Assembly (NCBI RefSeq): GCF_009557615.1
Contig: NZ_CP045652.1
Span: 248,001-312,000, forward strand
Source: Sphingobacteruim zhuxiongii
Lineage (GTDB): Bacteria > Bacteroidota > Bacteroidia > Sphingobacteriales > Sphingobacteriaceae
Length of the DNA stretch: 64,000 nt
Direction: 5' to 3'
A program made the translations under genes and the position numbers. Positions 33,619 through 42,772 of the stretch are shown piece after piece (position 1 is the stretch's first letter; every line of letters begins with the position of its first letter). The notes under the pieces were generated by a model. It saw nothing but the letters and a program-made list of their open reading frames with translations, was not told where the DNA came from and made no database searches.

Positions 33619-34086
33619 ATGAAGTGTTTTTTTTACAGTTTACTTTTTATTGTCCTTTTCAATACGCCTCAATTCGTTTTTGCACAGGAGGCTGAAGATC
33701 CAAGTGTTCATGTTGTAAATGAGGTACAGTTTGATTTGAAATCCATTAAGACTGGAGGTGATACGTTAGTCGTTGATCTTTTTGCAATTTCTTATGAAAA
33801 AGATCCTCGTGAGTTTAGGCTTAATGTGTTTGGGACGAATCTAACAGATTCTGATGGCGTTGAGCATTTGTTTACATCTGTTCAAGTTGGGCGTGTAATC
33901 GTAAATATTTCGGAGAGACAGAATTATTTAAATTATCTACTTAATCAAGATGTTCCGGTTGCAATTCAACTAAAACTCACTCCTACAACGGATGCGATCA
34001 AGAAAGCAAAACAAGTTAAGCTTGTCTTCGCCGCCTTTGAAGAGGAAGGGAAGTTTGTGGAGGCAAGATTGAATCTCGGAAAATAG
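33619..34086 (+). CDS. Exported protein of unknown function, 155 residues
   Basis: I do not recognise the family. A signal peptide is clear (MKCFFYSLLFIVLFNTPQFVFAQ). The mature part is about 130 residues, acidic, with alternating beta-type segments (FDLKSIKTGGDTLVVDLFAI; VPVAIQLKLTPTTDAI) that suggest a small beta sandwich. There are no cysteines after the signal and no catalytic motif. It lies 13 bp after the DUF4293 gene and ends at a terminator, so it likely shares that operon and acts in the periplasm. Confidence 0.7.
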   Translation: MKCFFYSLLFIVLFNTPQFVFAQEAEDPSVHVVNEVQFDLKSIKTGGDTLVVDLFAISYEKDPREFRLNVFGTNLTDSDGVEHLFTSVQVGRVIVNISERQNYLNYLLNQDVPVAIQLKLTPTTDAIKKAKQVKLVFAAFEEEGKFVEARLNLGK

Positions 34087-34108
34087 TTTTAAAAATATTT
34101 TTTTTTTG

Positions 34109-34130
34109 GACGCCCATTGGCGTCTTTTTT
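34109..34130 (+). terminator. Terminator after the exported protein gene
   Basis: GACGCC and GGCGTC pair around CATT and run into six T. A nearly identical stem (AAAAGACGCC/GGCGTCTTTT) lies at 34240. Confidence 0.75.
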
Positions 34131-34197
34131 ATTGGAGCAAACTGCATTTATGAAGAAAATCTTTAAGGACTTGAGCTTTCATAAAACTAGCTTCGCA

Positions 34198-34215
34198 ACA
34201 TCAGATATCTGATGT
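34198..34215. repeat. Perfect 18-bp palindrome
   Basis: ACATCAGATATCTGATGT is its own reverse complement with no spacer. It lies between two terminators of convergent genes, in a 110-bp stretch with no gene. Without a loop it is a poor RNA hairpin and more like a protein-binding or recombination site. Confidence 0.55.
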
Positions 34216-34239
34216 CCTTTCGGATAAGAGCCAATAACA

Positions 34240-34266
34240 AAAAAAGACGCCGAATGGGCGTCTTTT
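34240..34266 (-). terminator. Terminator of the TPR-like membrane protein gene
   Basis: On the minus strand AAAAGACGCC and GGCGTCTTTT form a perfect 10-bp stem with a short loop, and a T tract follows. Confidence 0.85.
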
Positions 34267-34289
34267 ATCTAATATCTAACGTGGAAAAT

Positions 34290-34829
34290 CTATCTGGAAT
34301 AGCGGAATTGTTGTTTATCCATCATTCCCATTTGCGATTTCATCATCTTGATTTGTTCTTCGAGAAGTTTGTTTTTATCGGCCTTTTTCGCTTCAGCAAG
34401 TAATTTCTCCGCCTCGCGTTTATTACGTTTTGCCATTGCGATGCCCGCTAGGCTTAGTTTTGCTAAAGCAACGTTATGGTCCATATGTAATCCCATGGAA
34501 AGTGCTTTTTTGAAGTATTTCTCCGATTGCAATGGTGCACGTTGCGATTCAATTAATCCTAAAAGCATGTGGTAGTAACCGTGTTGAGCAGAAATTAGCT
34601 CTTTCTCATAGTTGTTAATCTTTTTCAACCATATTTCTGCTTTATCCATACGTTCTTTCCGTAAGAACCATTGTGCTAAGAGCATTTTTTCATTGAAAAA
34701 TACGGTAACCCAAGCTAGAATAGTTATCAAAATGGCTAGAATTCCCCAACCCCATTGGCCAATCCAAAACAATGCGACTGTGCCGACTACCAATAAACTA
34801 CAAATTATAATTCGAACAATATTTGACAT
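34290..34829 (-). CDS. Membrane-anchored TPR-like protein of unknown function
   Basis: This 179-residue protein has two closely spaced membrane helices (about residues 5-22 and 26-46) and then a helical region resembling TPR-like alpha-solenoid repeats: AEIWLKKINNYEKELISAQHGYYHMLLGLI and SEKYFKKALSMGL. A lysine-rich tail rich in Met and Gln ends it. TPR domains bind other proteins, so a scaffold role at the inner membrane is plausible. It is transcribed alone and is divergent from ung. Confidence 0.7.
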   Translation of the reverse strand: MSNIVRIIICSLLVVGTVALFWIGQWGWGILAILITILAWVTVFFNEKMLLAQWFLRKERMDKAEIWLKKINNYEKELISAQHGYYHMLLGLIESQRAPLQSEKYFKKALSMGLHMDHNVALAKLSLAGIAMAKRNKREAEKLLAEAKKADKNKLLEEQIKMMKSQMGMMDKQQFRYSR

Positions 34830-34923
34830 AATTATACATTATACTGTAAGTTTGCAAATATCCGTTAATTTGCTGTCTCTTACAAATATGGACGGTAAAA
34901 ATTCAAAATAATAACGTTAAAAG

Positions 34924-35595
34924 ATGTCAGATCGTTTCGATTCCTCATGGGATGCTATCATAAAGCCATTGTTTGCAACAGAGAAAATGAAAGGCTTGTC
35001 TACATTTGTGCAGAACGAAAGAGCAATTCATCAGGTGTTTCCTCCAAAAGACTTAGTATTTAATGCTTTTCATTTGACGCCGCTTTCGAATGTTAAGGTG
35101 GTTATCTTAGGTCAGGATCCTTATCATAACGATGGACAAGCGCATGGGTTATCCTTTTCTGTACCAAAAGGCATTGCGATCCCGCCTTCATTAAAGAATA
35201 TTTATACCGAATTGGTGTCTGATATACCTGGTTTTACCTATCCAAATCACGGCGATTTAACGGCCTGGGCAAAGCAAGGAGTATTATTATTGAATGCAAC
35301 CTTGACTGTACGTGCGCATGAAGCTGCTTCGCACCAAAAGCATGGATGGGAACAGTTTACAGATACAATCATTCAAGAGATATCTGAAAACAAGGATCAC
35401 GTTGTTTTTATTTTGTGGGGAAGTTACGCTATCAAAAAATCTGGATTGATTGATTCAAAGAAACATCTAATTCTTACAGCTGTGCATCCTTCACCTTTGT
35501 CTGTCTATCGAGGCTTTTTCGGGTGTGCTCACTTCTCACAAGCAAATGAATTTTTAAAGCAACACCAATTGGAGCAAATTGACTGGCAAGTCTAA
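34924..35595 (+). CDS. ung: Uracil-DNA glycosylase
   Basis: This 223-residue family-1 uracil-DNA glycosylase removes uracil from DNA as the first step of base-excision repair. The catalytic loop GQDPYH (residues 63-68, Asp65) and the DNA-intercalation motif HPSPLS near residue 185 are intact. The length matches E. coli Ung (229). Its stop overlaps the stop of the convergent gene by 3 bp. Confidence 0.97.
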   Translation: MSDRFDSSWDAIIKPLFATEKMKGLSTFVQNERAIHQVFPPKDLVFNAFHLTPLSNVKVVILGQDPYHNDGQAHGLSFSVPKGIAIPPSLKNIYTELVSDIPGFTYPNHGDLTAWAKQGVLLLNATLTVRAHEAASHQKHGWEQFTDTIIQEISENKDHVVFILWGSYAIKKSGLIDSKKHLILTAVHPSPLSVYRGFFGCAHFSQANEFLKQHQLEQIDWQV

Positions 35596-36656
35596 GCGTA
35601 ACGTTCTTGAAGGTTTTTGTATTTGAATTCTTCTATTGGAAGTGATTCTAGGTGTTTTATGCGAATTCTGCGACCATGTTGAACTACATGCGTAAACAAA
35701 AGATGACTATCGTATGCAATATCCCAATCCTCTTCTAGACGGATTGGTTCTGTCGATTCGCCTAAAATTACATATTCTATTTCACCATGGCTTGTGTAAC
35801 GACTTATTTCTACATAGCTGTCGTTTCTTTGATTTAAATAATACCAAGCACCATCCCCAACGCCACCTAGATATCGTGCATGTTTTGGAACTGATATCGG
35901 TTTTGAACCGAATGCCATCGCACCGATAATTAAGTCGGTCGGAAGCTTTTTAGCTCTGTTTTTAAATACATTGTCACCCAGTTGTTTCAATAAAAACCCA
36001 AATGACTGCCATCGACTCATCCGAAAGCTTTTAAAGCCTTCCTCAGGTGAATAGCTATAGATGATTCGGTCTTTGTTCGCATTTACTATGTTACTGATAG
36101 GGCTTGCCTTGATTGTTTCCGGCAAGTTGATACCATGCCAATAACTGTATTTGTCGGATGCTTTCATTAGCATTCGGGTAATGAATCGCGAACAGTTATT
36201 GTTGTTTTTTGCTACTGCGCCATATGGATAGGTGCCTTGTTCGACACAATAATCTCCATAAGCCTTTGCATGACGATAATCGATTTCGTTAACGATATTG
36301 TAAAATACGCGCCCCTCACCATACATCGAGGATTTCATATCTTCGAAATATTCGATGATTTGCTCGATATTGCTAATTCTCTTGTTCTCAAATTTTGCTC
36401 TGAGTGGAATGTTCAATTTGGGGTCTGAGTCTTTAGATCTTGCTCGTCCATATCCTCGTGGAGTAATGTAGCGTCCAAAGTCGTAGAATAACATTTCACC
36501 CGAATGATGGTCGACAATCACGACACCGGTATGTCCAACCTTAAAATTTAGATTTTTGACTAATCCGATTTTTTTGAAAAACATCATCCATTTTTCATCT
36601 CCTCGAATAGTCGCATCCGGCCATGTTAATATGATAGCAAAATCTTTTTTACTCAT
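35592..36656 (-). CDS. Conserved Bacteroidota protein, possible permuted papain-fold hydrolase
   Basis: No characterised relative is recognised; it resembles the DUF6695-type proteins of Bacteroidota. It has 354 residues and no signal peptide or membrane helix. The N-terminal half shows a His in [10 protein letters not shown] (His42), a following beta strand FYDFGRY, and a Cys in [13 protein letters not shown] (Cys155). His first and Cys second in such contexts is the pattern of circularly permuted papain-like (NlpC/P60, LRAT, DUF4105) hydrolases, so a cysteine peptidase or acyltransferase activity is possible but unproven. It lies 7 bp after an Lrp-type regulator gene, with which it likely forms an operon. 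Confidence 0.6.
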   Translation of the reverse strand: MSKKDFAIILTWPDATIRGDEKWMMFFKKIGLVKNLNFKVGHTGVVIVDHHSGEMLFYDFGRYITPRGYGRARSKDSDPKLNIPLRAKFENKRISNIEQIIEYFEDMKSSMYGEGRVFYNIVNEIDYRHAKAYGDYCVEQGTYPYGAVAKNNNNCSRFITRMLMKASDKYSYWHGINLPETIKASPISNIVNANKDRIIYSYSPEEGFKSFRMSRWQSFGFLLKQLGDNVFKNRAKKLPTDLIIGAMAFGSKPISVPKHARYLGGVGDGAWYYLNQRNDSYVEISRYTSHGEIEYVILGESTEPIRLEEDWDIAYDSHLLFTHVVQHGRRIRIKHLESLPIEEFKYKNLQERYA

Positions 36657-36663
36657 TCTTTGA

Positions 36664-37140
36664 TTAATATTCCAAAGGCACTATGGGTTCCTTTTTACTC
36701 GTAGACATGATCATCATCGTTTGAAAGGTTTTTACGAACGGTATTTTCGAAATCTTCTCCATGATGACAGCTTCGTAGGCCTTAATGTCTTTCACATATA
36801 CTTTTAGCATAAAGTCGCAATTTCCTGTTACATGGTGGCATTCTGTGACTTCAGGGATTGCACGAACAGCCTCTACGAACTCAGGGATGGCATTATGCGT
36901 GTGAAAGTCTAAGGATATCTGAATAAATGATTTGATCCCCAGTCCTAGCTTTTCTTCGTCTACAAATGCATGGTAGCTCTTAATAAATCCAGAGTTTTCC
37001 AGCTTGCGGACGCGCTCAAGTGTAGGAGCGGGTGAAAGCCCGATATTAGTTGCTAATTGCAAATTGGTAATTCTGCCATTTTCTTGTAATAGCTTGAGAA
37101 TTTTTAGATCCGTCTTGTCTGGTTGGTACGACATGGGCAT
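36664..37140 (-). CDS. Lrp/AsnC family transcriptional regulator
   Basis: This 158-residue regulator has an N-terminal helix-turn-helix (ILKLLQENGRITNLQLATNIGLSPAPTLERV) and a C-terminal RAM ligand-binding domain (VTECHHVTGNCDFMLKVYV). Such proteins respond to amino acids, often leucine, and form octamers. It is followed by the possible hydrolase gene after 7 bp. A -7-type box TAATTTTG on the minus strand (37170-37177) lies 29 bp before the start, with TTTG further upstream. Confidence 0.93.
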   Translation of the reverse strand: MPMSYQPDKTDLKILKLLQENGRITNLQLATNIGLSPAPTLERVRKLENSGFIKSYHAFVDEEKLGLGIKSFIQISLDFHTHNAIPEFVEAVRAIPEVTECHHVTGNCDFMLKVYVKDIKAYEAVIMEKISKIPFVKTFQTMMIMSTSKKEPIVPLEY

Positions 37141-37465
37141 TTCAAATTTGTATTAGAAAGATAAATATACAAAATTATATTTGGTTTATTTGGCAAATTG
37201 TTTTTTTAACGATTAGAGGTAAATATCACATAGAGTAAATTTATTATTTAGCGAACACATTATCGACGCAAACTATATTAATCACGCCATTGTCATAATA
37301 TTTTTGATAAAAATGCTCTAGGGGCAAAATAAATGATATTTGTCATTTTTTTTTATACGAAACTGCGTTCTAAGCGTACGAAGTGTACTGTTTTATGCTT
37401 TTTTAGTCGTAACTTTGCCATTCAAAACATGGGGCTAACTGCCTCGGTAATTAAGTGAAAGCGAT
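37141..37465. promoter_or_regulatory. Divergent promoter region between lrp and sufB
   Basis: This 325-bp gap has no gene. It holds the lrp promoter box on the minus strand (37170-37177, with TTTG at 37194-37197) and a sufB promoter box TAACTTTG (37410-37417) on the plus strand, a perfect TAnnTTTG. I see no IscR-like palindrome that I would trust. Confidence 0.55.
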
Positions 37466-38917
37466 ATGAGCACCAAAGACGACGATTTATTAAAAGAGTT
37501 AGAGCTCGAAGAATATAAATACGGATTTACGACGGATATCGAAATGGATATTGCGCCAAAAGGGCTCAATGAAGATACCGTGCGTTTAATTTCGGCGAAG
37601 AAAAATGAACCGGAATGGTTGTTGGAATGGCGACTAAAAGCGTTTCGTCATTTTTTAACTATGAAGATGCCAACTTGGCAGAATTTTGATAACCCTGAGG
37701 TAGATTTTCAAGATCTTTCTTACTATGCTGCACCAAAAGCGAAAAAGCAATTGGAGAGTATGGATGAAGTGGATCCTGAGCTAATAGCAACATTTGAAAA
37801 ATTGGGGATTCCATTGGATGAACAAAAGATTTTAGCAGGTGTTGTTGCCGTCGATGCAGTGTTTGATTCTGTTTCTGTTAAGACTACTTTCCGCGAGAAG
37901 CTAAAGGAGAAAGGTGTTATTTTCTGTTCATTTGGAGAAGCTGTTCAAGAACATCCAGAACTTGTTAAAGAATATCTAGGTACTGTCGTTCCTCAGACGG
38001 ATAATATTTATGCAGCTTTAAACTCTGCTGTGTTTTCTGATGGATCGTTTGTTTACATTCCAAAAGGTGTACATTGCCCAATGGAGCTGTCGACATACTT
38101 CCGTATTAACGCACAAAATACCGGTCAGTTCGAACGCACCTTGATTATCGCGGACGAAGACTCGTATGTTTCATACTTAGAAGGGTGTACAGCACCAATG
38201 CGTGACGAGAATCAATTACATGCTGCAGTAGTAGAGCTTATTGCTCTTCGAAATGCGGAAATTAAATACTCTACTGTTCAAAACTGGTATCCTGGAGATA
38301 AAGACGGTAAAGGAGGGATTTATAACTTCGTAACTAAGCGTGGTATTTGCAAGGGTGATCATTCTAAAATTTCATGGACGCAAGTTGAAACGGGGTCTGC
38401 AATCACTTGGAAGTATCCTGGTGTAATCTTAAAAGGGGATCATTCTGTTGGGGAGTTCTACTCCGTGGCTATGACTCGTAATATGCAGGTTGCAGATACT
38501 GGAACGAAAATGATTCATTTAGGCAAGAATACGCGTTCGAAGATAATTTCGAAAGGTATTTCTGCAGGGAAAAGCCATAATAGTTATAGAGGATTAGTGA
38601 AAATTGGGCCTAATGCCGATAATTCAAGAAATTTCACTCAGTGTGATAGTTTGTTGATTGGCGATCGTTGTGGAGCTCACACATTCCCTTATATTGAAAA
38701 TAAAAATAGAACAGCAACGTTGGAGCACGAAGCTACAACCTCTAAAATCGGTGAAGATCAAGTATTCTACTTGAACCAAAGAGGGATTGATTCGGAGAAA
38801 GCGGTTGGTTTAATTGTGAATGGATACGCCAAAGAGGTGTTAAATCAATTACCGATGGAGTTTGCTGTTGAAGCACAGAAGTTACTAGCGATTTCGCTAG
38901 AGGGTTCTGTAGGATAA
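37466..38917 (+). CDS. sufB: Fe-S cluster scaffold protein SufB
   Basis: This 483-residue component of the SufBCD complex is where Fe-S clusters are built. Visible blocks: [40 protein letters not shown] and [24 protein letters not shown] [20 protein letters not shown], which carries the conserved C-terminal Cys. The length fits the family (about 480). sufC follows after 61 bp and sufD after that. A perfect -7 box lies 49 bp upstream, with a roughly 45-nt leader. Fe-S assembly is likely regulated by iron and oxygen. Confidence 0.97.
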   Translation: MSTKDDDLLKELELEEYKYGFTTDIEMDIAPKGLNEDTVRLISAKKNEPEWLLEWRLKAFRHFLTMKMPTWQNFDNPEVDFQDLSYYAAPKAKKQLESMDEVDPELIATFEKLGIPLDEQKILAGVVAVDAVFDSVSVKTTFREKLKEKGVIFCSFGEAVQEHPELVKEYLGTVVPQTDNIYAALNSAVFSDGSFVYIPKGVHCPMELSTYFRINAQNTGQFERTLIIADEDSYVSYLEGCTAPMRDENQLHAAVVELIALRNAEIKYSTVQNWYPGDKDGKGGIYNFVTKRGICKGDHSKISWTQVETGSAITWKYPGVILKGDHSVGEFYSVAMTRNMQVADTGTKMIHLGKNTRSKIISKGISAGKSHNSYRGLVKIGPNADNSRNFTQCDSLLIGDRCGAHTFPYIENKNRTATLEHEATTSKIGEDQVFYLNQRGIDSEKAVGLIVNGYAKEVLNQLPMEFAVEAQKLLAISLEGSVG

Positions 38918-38978
38918 TAATTTAAGAAGTACGTGCTTGGGATGTGATATCCCATTCAAAATACGCAATAGAAAGAAT

Positions 38979-39737
38979 ATGTTAAGCATTAAAAATTTGC
39001 ATGCGTCTGTCGAAGACAAACAAATATTAAAGGGATTAAACTTAGAGATTAAAGCTGGAGAAGTTCATGCGATTATGGGTCCTAACGGTGCTGGAAAGAG
39101 TACATTAGGAAATGTTCTTGCAGGACGTGATACCTATGAGGTAACAGACGGTCAGGTGCTTTTAGATGGAGTAGATTTATTAGATCTATCACCAGAAGAC
39201 CGCGCACGTGAGGGATTGTTCTTAGCTTTTCAATATCCAGTAGAAATTCCCGGTGTTTCGAATATCAACTTTCTAAAAACTGCAGTAAACGATATCCGTG
39301 AATACAAAGGTCTCCCACCTATGGAGGCGAAGGAATTCTTACAGACAGTTAAAGACAAACAAAAATTAGTCGAATTTTCAGCAAACCTAGCGAATCGTTC
39401 ATTGAACGAAGGTTTTTCAGGTGGTGAGAAGAAGCGTAACGAGATTTTTCAATTAGCGATGCTAAATCCTAAATTGGCAATCTTAGATGAAACCGATTCA
39501 GGTTTGGATATTGACGCTTTGCGTATTGTGTCAAATGGTGTAAATCAATTGCGTTCTGAAAACAATGCTTTCGTAGTCATTACACACTATCAGCGTTTGT
39601 TGGATTATATTGTTCCAGATTTCGTACACGTATTATATGATGGACGTATCGTAAAATCTGGCCCTAAAGAATTAGCTTTAGAATTAGAAGAAAAAGGTTA
39701 CGACTGGTTAAAAGAAATAGATACGCAAAACGCCTAA
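38979..39737 (+). CDS. sufC: Fe-S cluster assembly ATPase SufC
   Basis: This 252-residue ABC-type ATPase of the SufBCD complex has Walker A GPNGAGKST, the Suf-specific signature SGGEKKRNEIFQ and Walker B AILDETDSGLDID. A longer frame opens at 38937, but the ATG at 38979 gives the family start MLSIKNLHA. It energises conformational change of SufB-SufD. It is the middle gene of sufBCD. Confidence 0.97.
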   Translation: MLSIKNLHASVEDKQILKGLNLEIKAGEVHAIMGPNGAGKSTLGNVLAGRDTYEVTDGQVLLDGVDLLDLSPEDRAREGLFLAFQYPVEIPGVSNINFLKTAVNDIREYKGLPPMEAKEFLQTVKDKQKLVEFSANLANRSLNEGFSGGEKKRNEIFQLAMLNPKLAILDETDSGLDIDALRIVSNGVNQLRSENNAFVVITHYQRLLDYIVPDFVHVLYDGRIVKSGPKELALELEEKGYDWLKEIDTQNA

Positions 39738-39761
39738 CCGGAAGGATTAATTAAAGAGGTA

Positions 39762-41090
39762 ATGAGCGGATTGATAACAAATAACATGAGCACACTAGTA
39801 GCAAACTCCTTATTCCAACAGTTGACTGCAACATTTCAGGAATTGGAAGCGAGCAACGAGTCAACGGCTGTAAAGTCGATTAGACAAGAAGCTTTTGCAC
39901 GCTTTCAAGAATTGGGTTTTCCAACTGTAAAGAACGAGGATTGGAAATATACGAACATCCATAATTTGGTAAACAAGACTTATTTGTTGAATGAGGATGT
40001 GGATGTTGCGAATTTAGATTTCGATGCTGCCGATATTCCAGGATTAGATGCACATCGTATTGTCTTAGTAAATGGACAATATGTTCTTGCTTTCTCTTCA
40101 TTGGAAGATGAGATCGGTTTAACTGTGAAATCGATTGAAGACGCCCAAGATGAGGCAAACTTTCAAAAGCATTTTGCACAGCACGCTGATAAAACGGGTA
40201 GTGCGATGGTTGCTTTGAATACAGCGCTACATACTTCAGGTGTTTATATTGGCGTTGCAAAGAATAAAGTTGTTTCAAAACCTTTACACATTGTTCACGT
40301 TGCAACAGGTGGTCAAGAATTCTTTGCACAAACAAGAAATTTAATTGTTGTTGAACCAAATGCTGAGTTGGAGATTGTTGAGAGTTTCATCACATCTGAA
40401 AATACAGCCAACAACTTAAATAATAAGGTTACAGAAATAGTTGCGCAAGAGAATGCAAAGATTCAACATTATTACTTGCAATTAGCAGCAGAGTCTGGAC
40501 ATTATATCAATCATACGGAGGTTTATCAAGAGAAGCACAGTCTGTATAACAATTACAACTGTAATTTCCCTGGTCCTTCATTTGTTAGAAATGATATTAA
40601 CGTACGTTTAGATGCCGAGCAAGTAGAATCGCATTTATACGGGATCAACTTATTAAACAAAAAGCAATTTGTAGATAATCACACTGTTGTGGATCACATG
40701 AAACCACACTGTGAATCATACGAATGGTATAAAAATATTCCTCAAGAAGAGGCGACAGCAGTATTTAACGGAAAGATTTTTGTGCGTGAAGATGCCCAAA
40801 AAACAAATGCCTTTCAACAAAACAACAATATGTTGATCGGTGAGAAATCGACCGTATTTACTAAACCACAATTAGAAATTTTTGCTGATGATGTAAAATG
40901 TTCGCATGGTTGTACTATGGGACAGTTTGATGATGAAGCTTTATTCTATTTGCGTGCTCGCGGTATTGGGGAAGACTCAGCTCGTATTCTTTTGGTACAT
41001 GCTTTTGCATTCGATGTTACATCAAAGTTCTCGAATGAAATTGTTAAGCATTATGTTGAAGAGTTAGTAGCTCGAGGTTTAGAAAGCTAA
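39762..41090 (+). CDS. sufD: Fe-S cluster assembly protein SufD
   Basis: This SufB paralogue of 442 residues (434 from the second Met at 39786) completes the SufBCD complex. Blocks: KNEDWKYTNIHNL, TRNLIVVEPNAELEIVES, VKCSHGCTMGQFDDEALFYLRARG with the conserved C-terminal Cys and His. The start is ambiguous between ATG 39762 and ATG 39786, since MSTLVANSLFQQ also looks like a natural start. A terminator follows. The cysteine desulfurase sufS and sufE, usually next in Bacteroidota, are not here. Confidence 0.95.
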   Translation: MSGLITNNMSTLVANSLFQQLTATFQELEASNESTAVKSIRQEAFARFQELGFPTVKNEDWKYTNIHNLVNKTYLLNEDVDVANLDFDAADIPGLDAHRIVLVNGQYVLAFSSLEDEIGLTVKSIEDAQDEANFQKHFAQHADKTGSAMVALNTALHTSGVYIGVAKNKVVSKPLHIVHVATGGQEFFAQTRNLIVVEPNAELEIVESFITSENTANNLNNKVTEIVAQENAKIQHYYLQLAAESGHYINHTEVYQEKHSLYNNYNCNFPGPSFVRNDINVRLDAEQVESHLYGINLLNKKQFVDNHTVVDHMKPHCESYEWYKNIPQEEATAVFNGKIFVREDAQKTNAFQQNNNMLIGEKSTVFTKPQLEIFADDVKCSHGCTMGQFDDEALFYLRARGIGEDSARILLVHAFAFDVTSKFSNEIVKHYVEELVARGLES

Positions 41091-41114
41091 TAGTAGTGTA
41101 GTTTTAGTATAGAG

Positions 41115-41146
41115 AGCGTTTAGGAGAAATCTTAGACGCTTTTTTG
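41115..41146 (+). terminator. Terminator after sufD
   Basis: AGCGTTTAGG and TCTTAGACGCT form a stem with wobble pairs, followed by six T. Confidence 0.75.
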
Positions 41147-41347
41147 TTTTATAGAATCGCGTCGTGGTAGGGGGTGACTTAATGTCGCTTGCAAATTTGA
41201 TGTATTGTCTTAATTTTGTGTCATGCTAGTAATTCATTATACAACATCTGCTTATAGACCTTGGACTAAATAATTGGTCTGAACAGTTTATTTATTAATT
41301 AGTTGTACTCCGCGACTGGAGTTGTATAATCATTTCATTTGTTTTTT

Positions 41348-42580
41348 ATGGAAAAGAGAAATTGGGTTAAAACCTATCTATTTATATGGGCAGGGCAGTT
41401 TGTTTCGTTGCTAACGAGTTCTGCAGTAAACTTTGCTGTTATTATTTGGCTGAGTATTGAGTTTAAATCGGCAGAAATTCTAGCCTTGTCGGCTATAGCT
41501 GGATTGTTGCCTCAGGCAATCATTGGTCCATTTGCCGGTGTATATATTGACCGATGGAACAGAAAATATGTGATGATATTTGCTGATGCATTCATCGCTT
41601 TTTGTACTTTCTTGATGACTTTTGTATTGCGTGATGGGGCGATACATTTGGAGCTTGTATACTTGATAATGGCGCTTCGATCTGTAGGTTCTGCATTTCA
41701 TTCTCCCGCCATGCAAGCAATTGCTCCGCTCTTAGTACCAGAGGACCAACTATTACGTGTCTCTGGCGTAAACCAGATGTTGCAATCGATAAGTAGTATT
41801 GCAGGGCCAGCATTAGGAGCCCTGGCAATTGCAGCATTTCCAATCAATAAAGTCTTATATCTAGATATTATCGGTGCGTTGGTGGCAATTACTAGCCTGC
41901 TCTTTGTTCAGATACCTCATGTTAAGAGTGGTGTTTCCGGTTCTATTAAGCAAGTATGGAATGACTTAAAGCTCGGTTTGTCCGCGATATATGGTAATCG
42001 AGGATTGAGCCGCATGTTTATATACTCAATGCTCGCAACAGTGGGTATTATGCCGGTTGCTATTATGTTTCCATTATTGACGATAGATCATTTTAAAGGG
42101 GCAGAGTTTGAAATGAGTGTTGTAGAAATTGTATGGGGAATTGGGATGTTAATTGGCGGATCACTTTTGTCAATATTTAAAGTAAACATCCGGAAAGTCA
42201 TTATGGTAAATAGTATGCATATGCTGTTGGGTTTTACTTTTGTCCTCTCAGGAATCCTTAACCCTGATCTATTCACCGTGTTTGCTGTTCTTACCTGCTT
42301 GGGAGGGGTGGCTATGTCAATTTTTTCTGCAGCTTTTATGACGATTATTCAAGAGGAAGTTGCGCCAGAGATGCTAGGTCGTGTGTTTTCTCTGTATTTC
42401 AGTTTTGCAATATTGCCTAGTCTGATTGGACTTGTATTCGCTGGAAATATAGCTGACAAGATTGGCGTTGCGAATGCGTTTGTTATTGCTGGAATTCTAT
42501 GCTTTCTAATCGGTATAGCTTCATTTTTTACTCCTTCGCTCATGAATATAGGTCGAAATAAAACGCATAATAAAGAATAA
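41348..42580 (+). CDS. MFS exporter (EntS-like, MFS_3 family)
   Basis: This 410-residue transporter has twelve predicted helices. Its signature GPFAGVYIDRWNRKYVMI (between helices 2 and 3) and the late ILPSLIGLVFAGNIADKIG fit the MFS_3 drug/siderophore exporters, such as EntS. The start ATG at 41348 is preferred to the TTG at 41339. It is transcribed alone after a 257-bp gap that shows no other feature. A siderophore export role is possible, but no biosynthesis genes are in the window, so only the transporter class is claimed. Confidence 0.85.
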   Translation: MEKRNWVKTYLFIWAGQFVSLLTSSAVNFAVIIWLSIEFKSAEILALSAIAGLLPQAIIGPFAGVYIDRWNRKYVMIFADAFIAFCTFLMTFVLRDGAIHLELVYLIMALRSVGSAFHSPAMQAIAPLLVPEDQLLRVSGVNQMLQSISSIAGPALGALAIAAFPINKVLYLDIIGALVAITSLLFVQIPHVKSGVSGSIKQVWNDLKLGLSAIYGNRGLSRMFIYSMLATVGIMPVAIMFPLLTIDHFKGAEFEMSVVEIVWGIGMLIGGSLLSIFKVNIRKVIMVNSMHMLLGFTFVLSGILNPDLFTVFAVLTCLGGVAMSIFSAAFMTIIQEEVAPEMLGRVFSLYFSFAILPSLIGLVFAGNIADKIGVANAFVIAGILCFLIGIASFFTPSLMNIGRNKTHNKE

Positions 42581-42772
42581 GCCTTCAATTTTTTGCTGTT
42601 AATTTAACTATTTTCGATAAAAATCGCGTTGTTATCGTTAAATTTTCGCGTGTTTGTAAATAATGGCGCATAAAAACGCAAAGTATTGTTTTTTTTTCGT
42701 AGAATTGTTTCGACTAAATTACTGATATCCATATCCGTTTTAATCGAAACCATTTTTTAAACATAATCAAAC

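Noticed and set aside
34150..34212. 20-codon ORF (ATG at 34150 to TGA at 34210) ending in the 18-bp palindrome
   Set aside because: It is too short to judge, lies between two terminators, and has no promoter.
41348..42580. Siderophore export by the MFS protein
   Set aside because: There are no siderophore biosynthesis genes in the window and the family also exports drugs, so only the class is stated.
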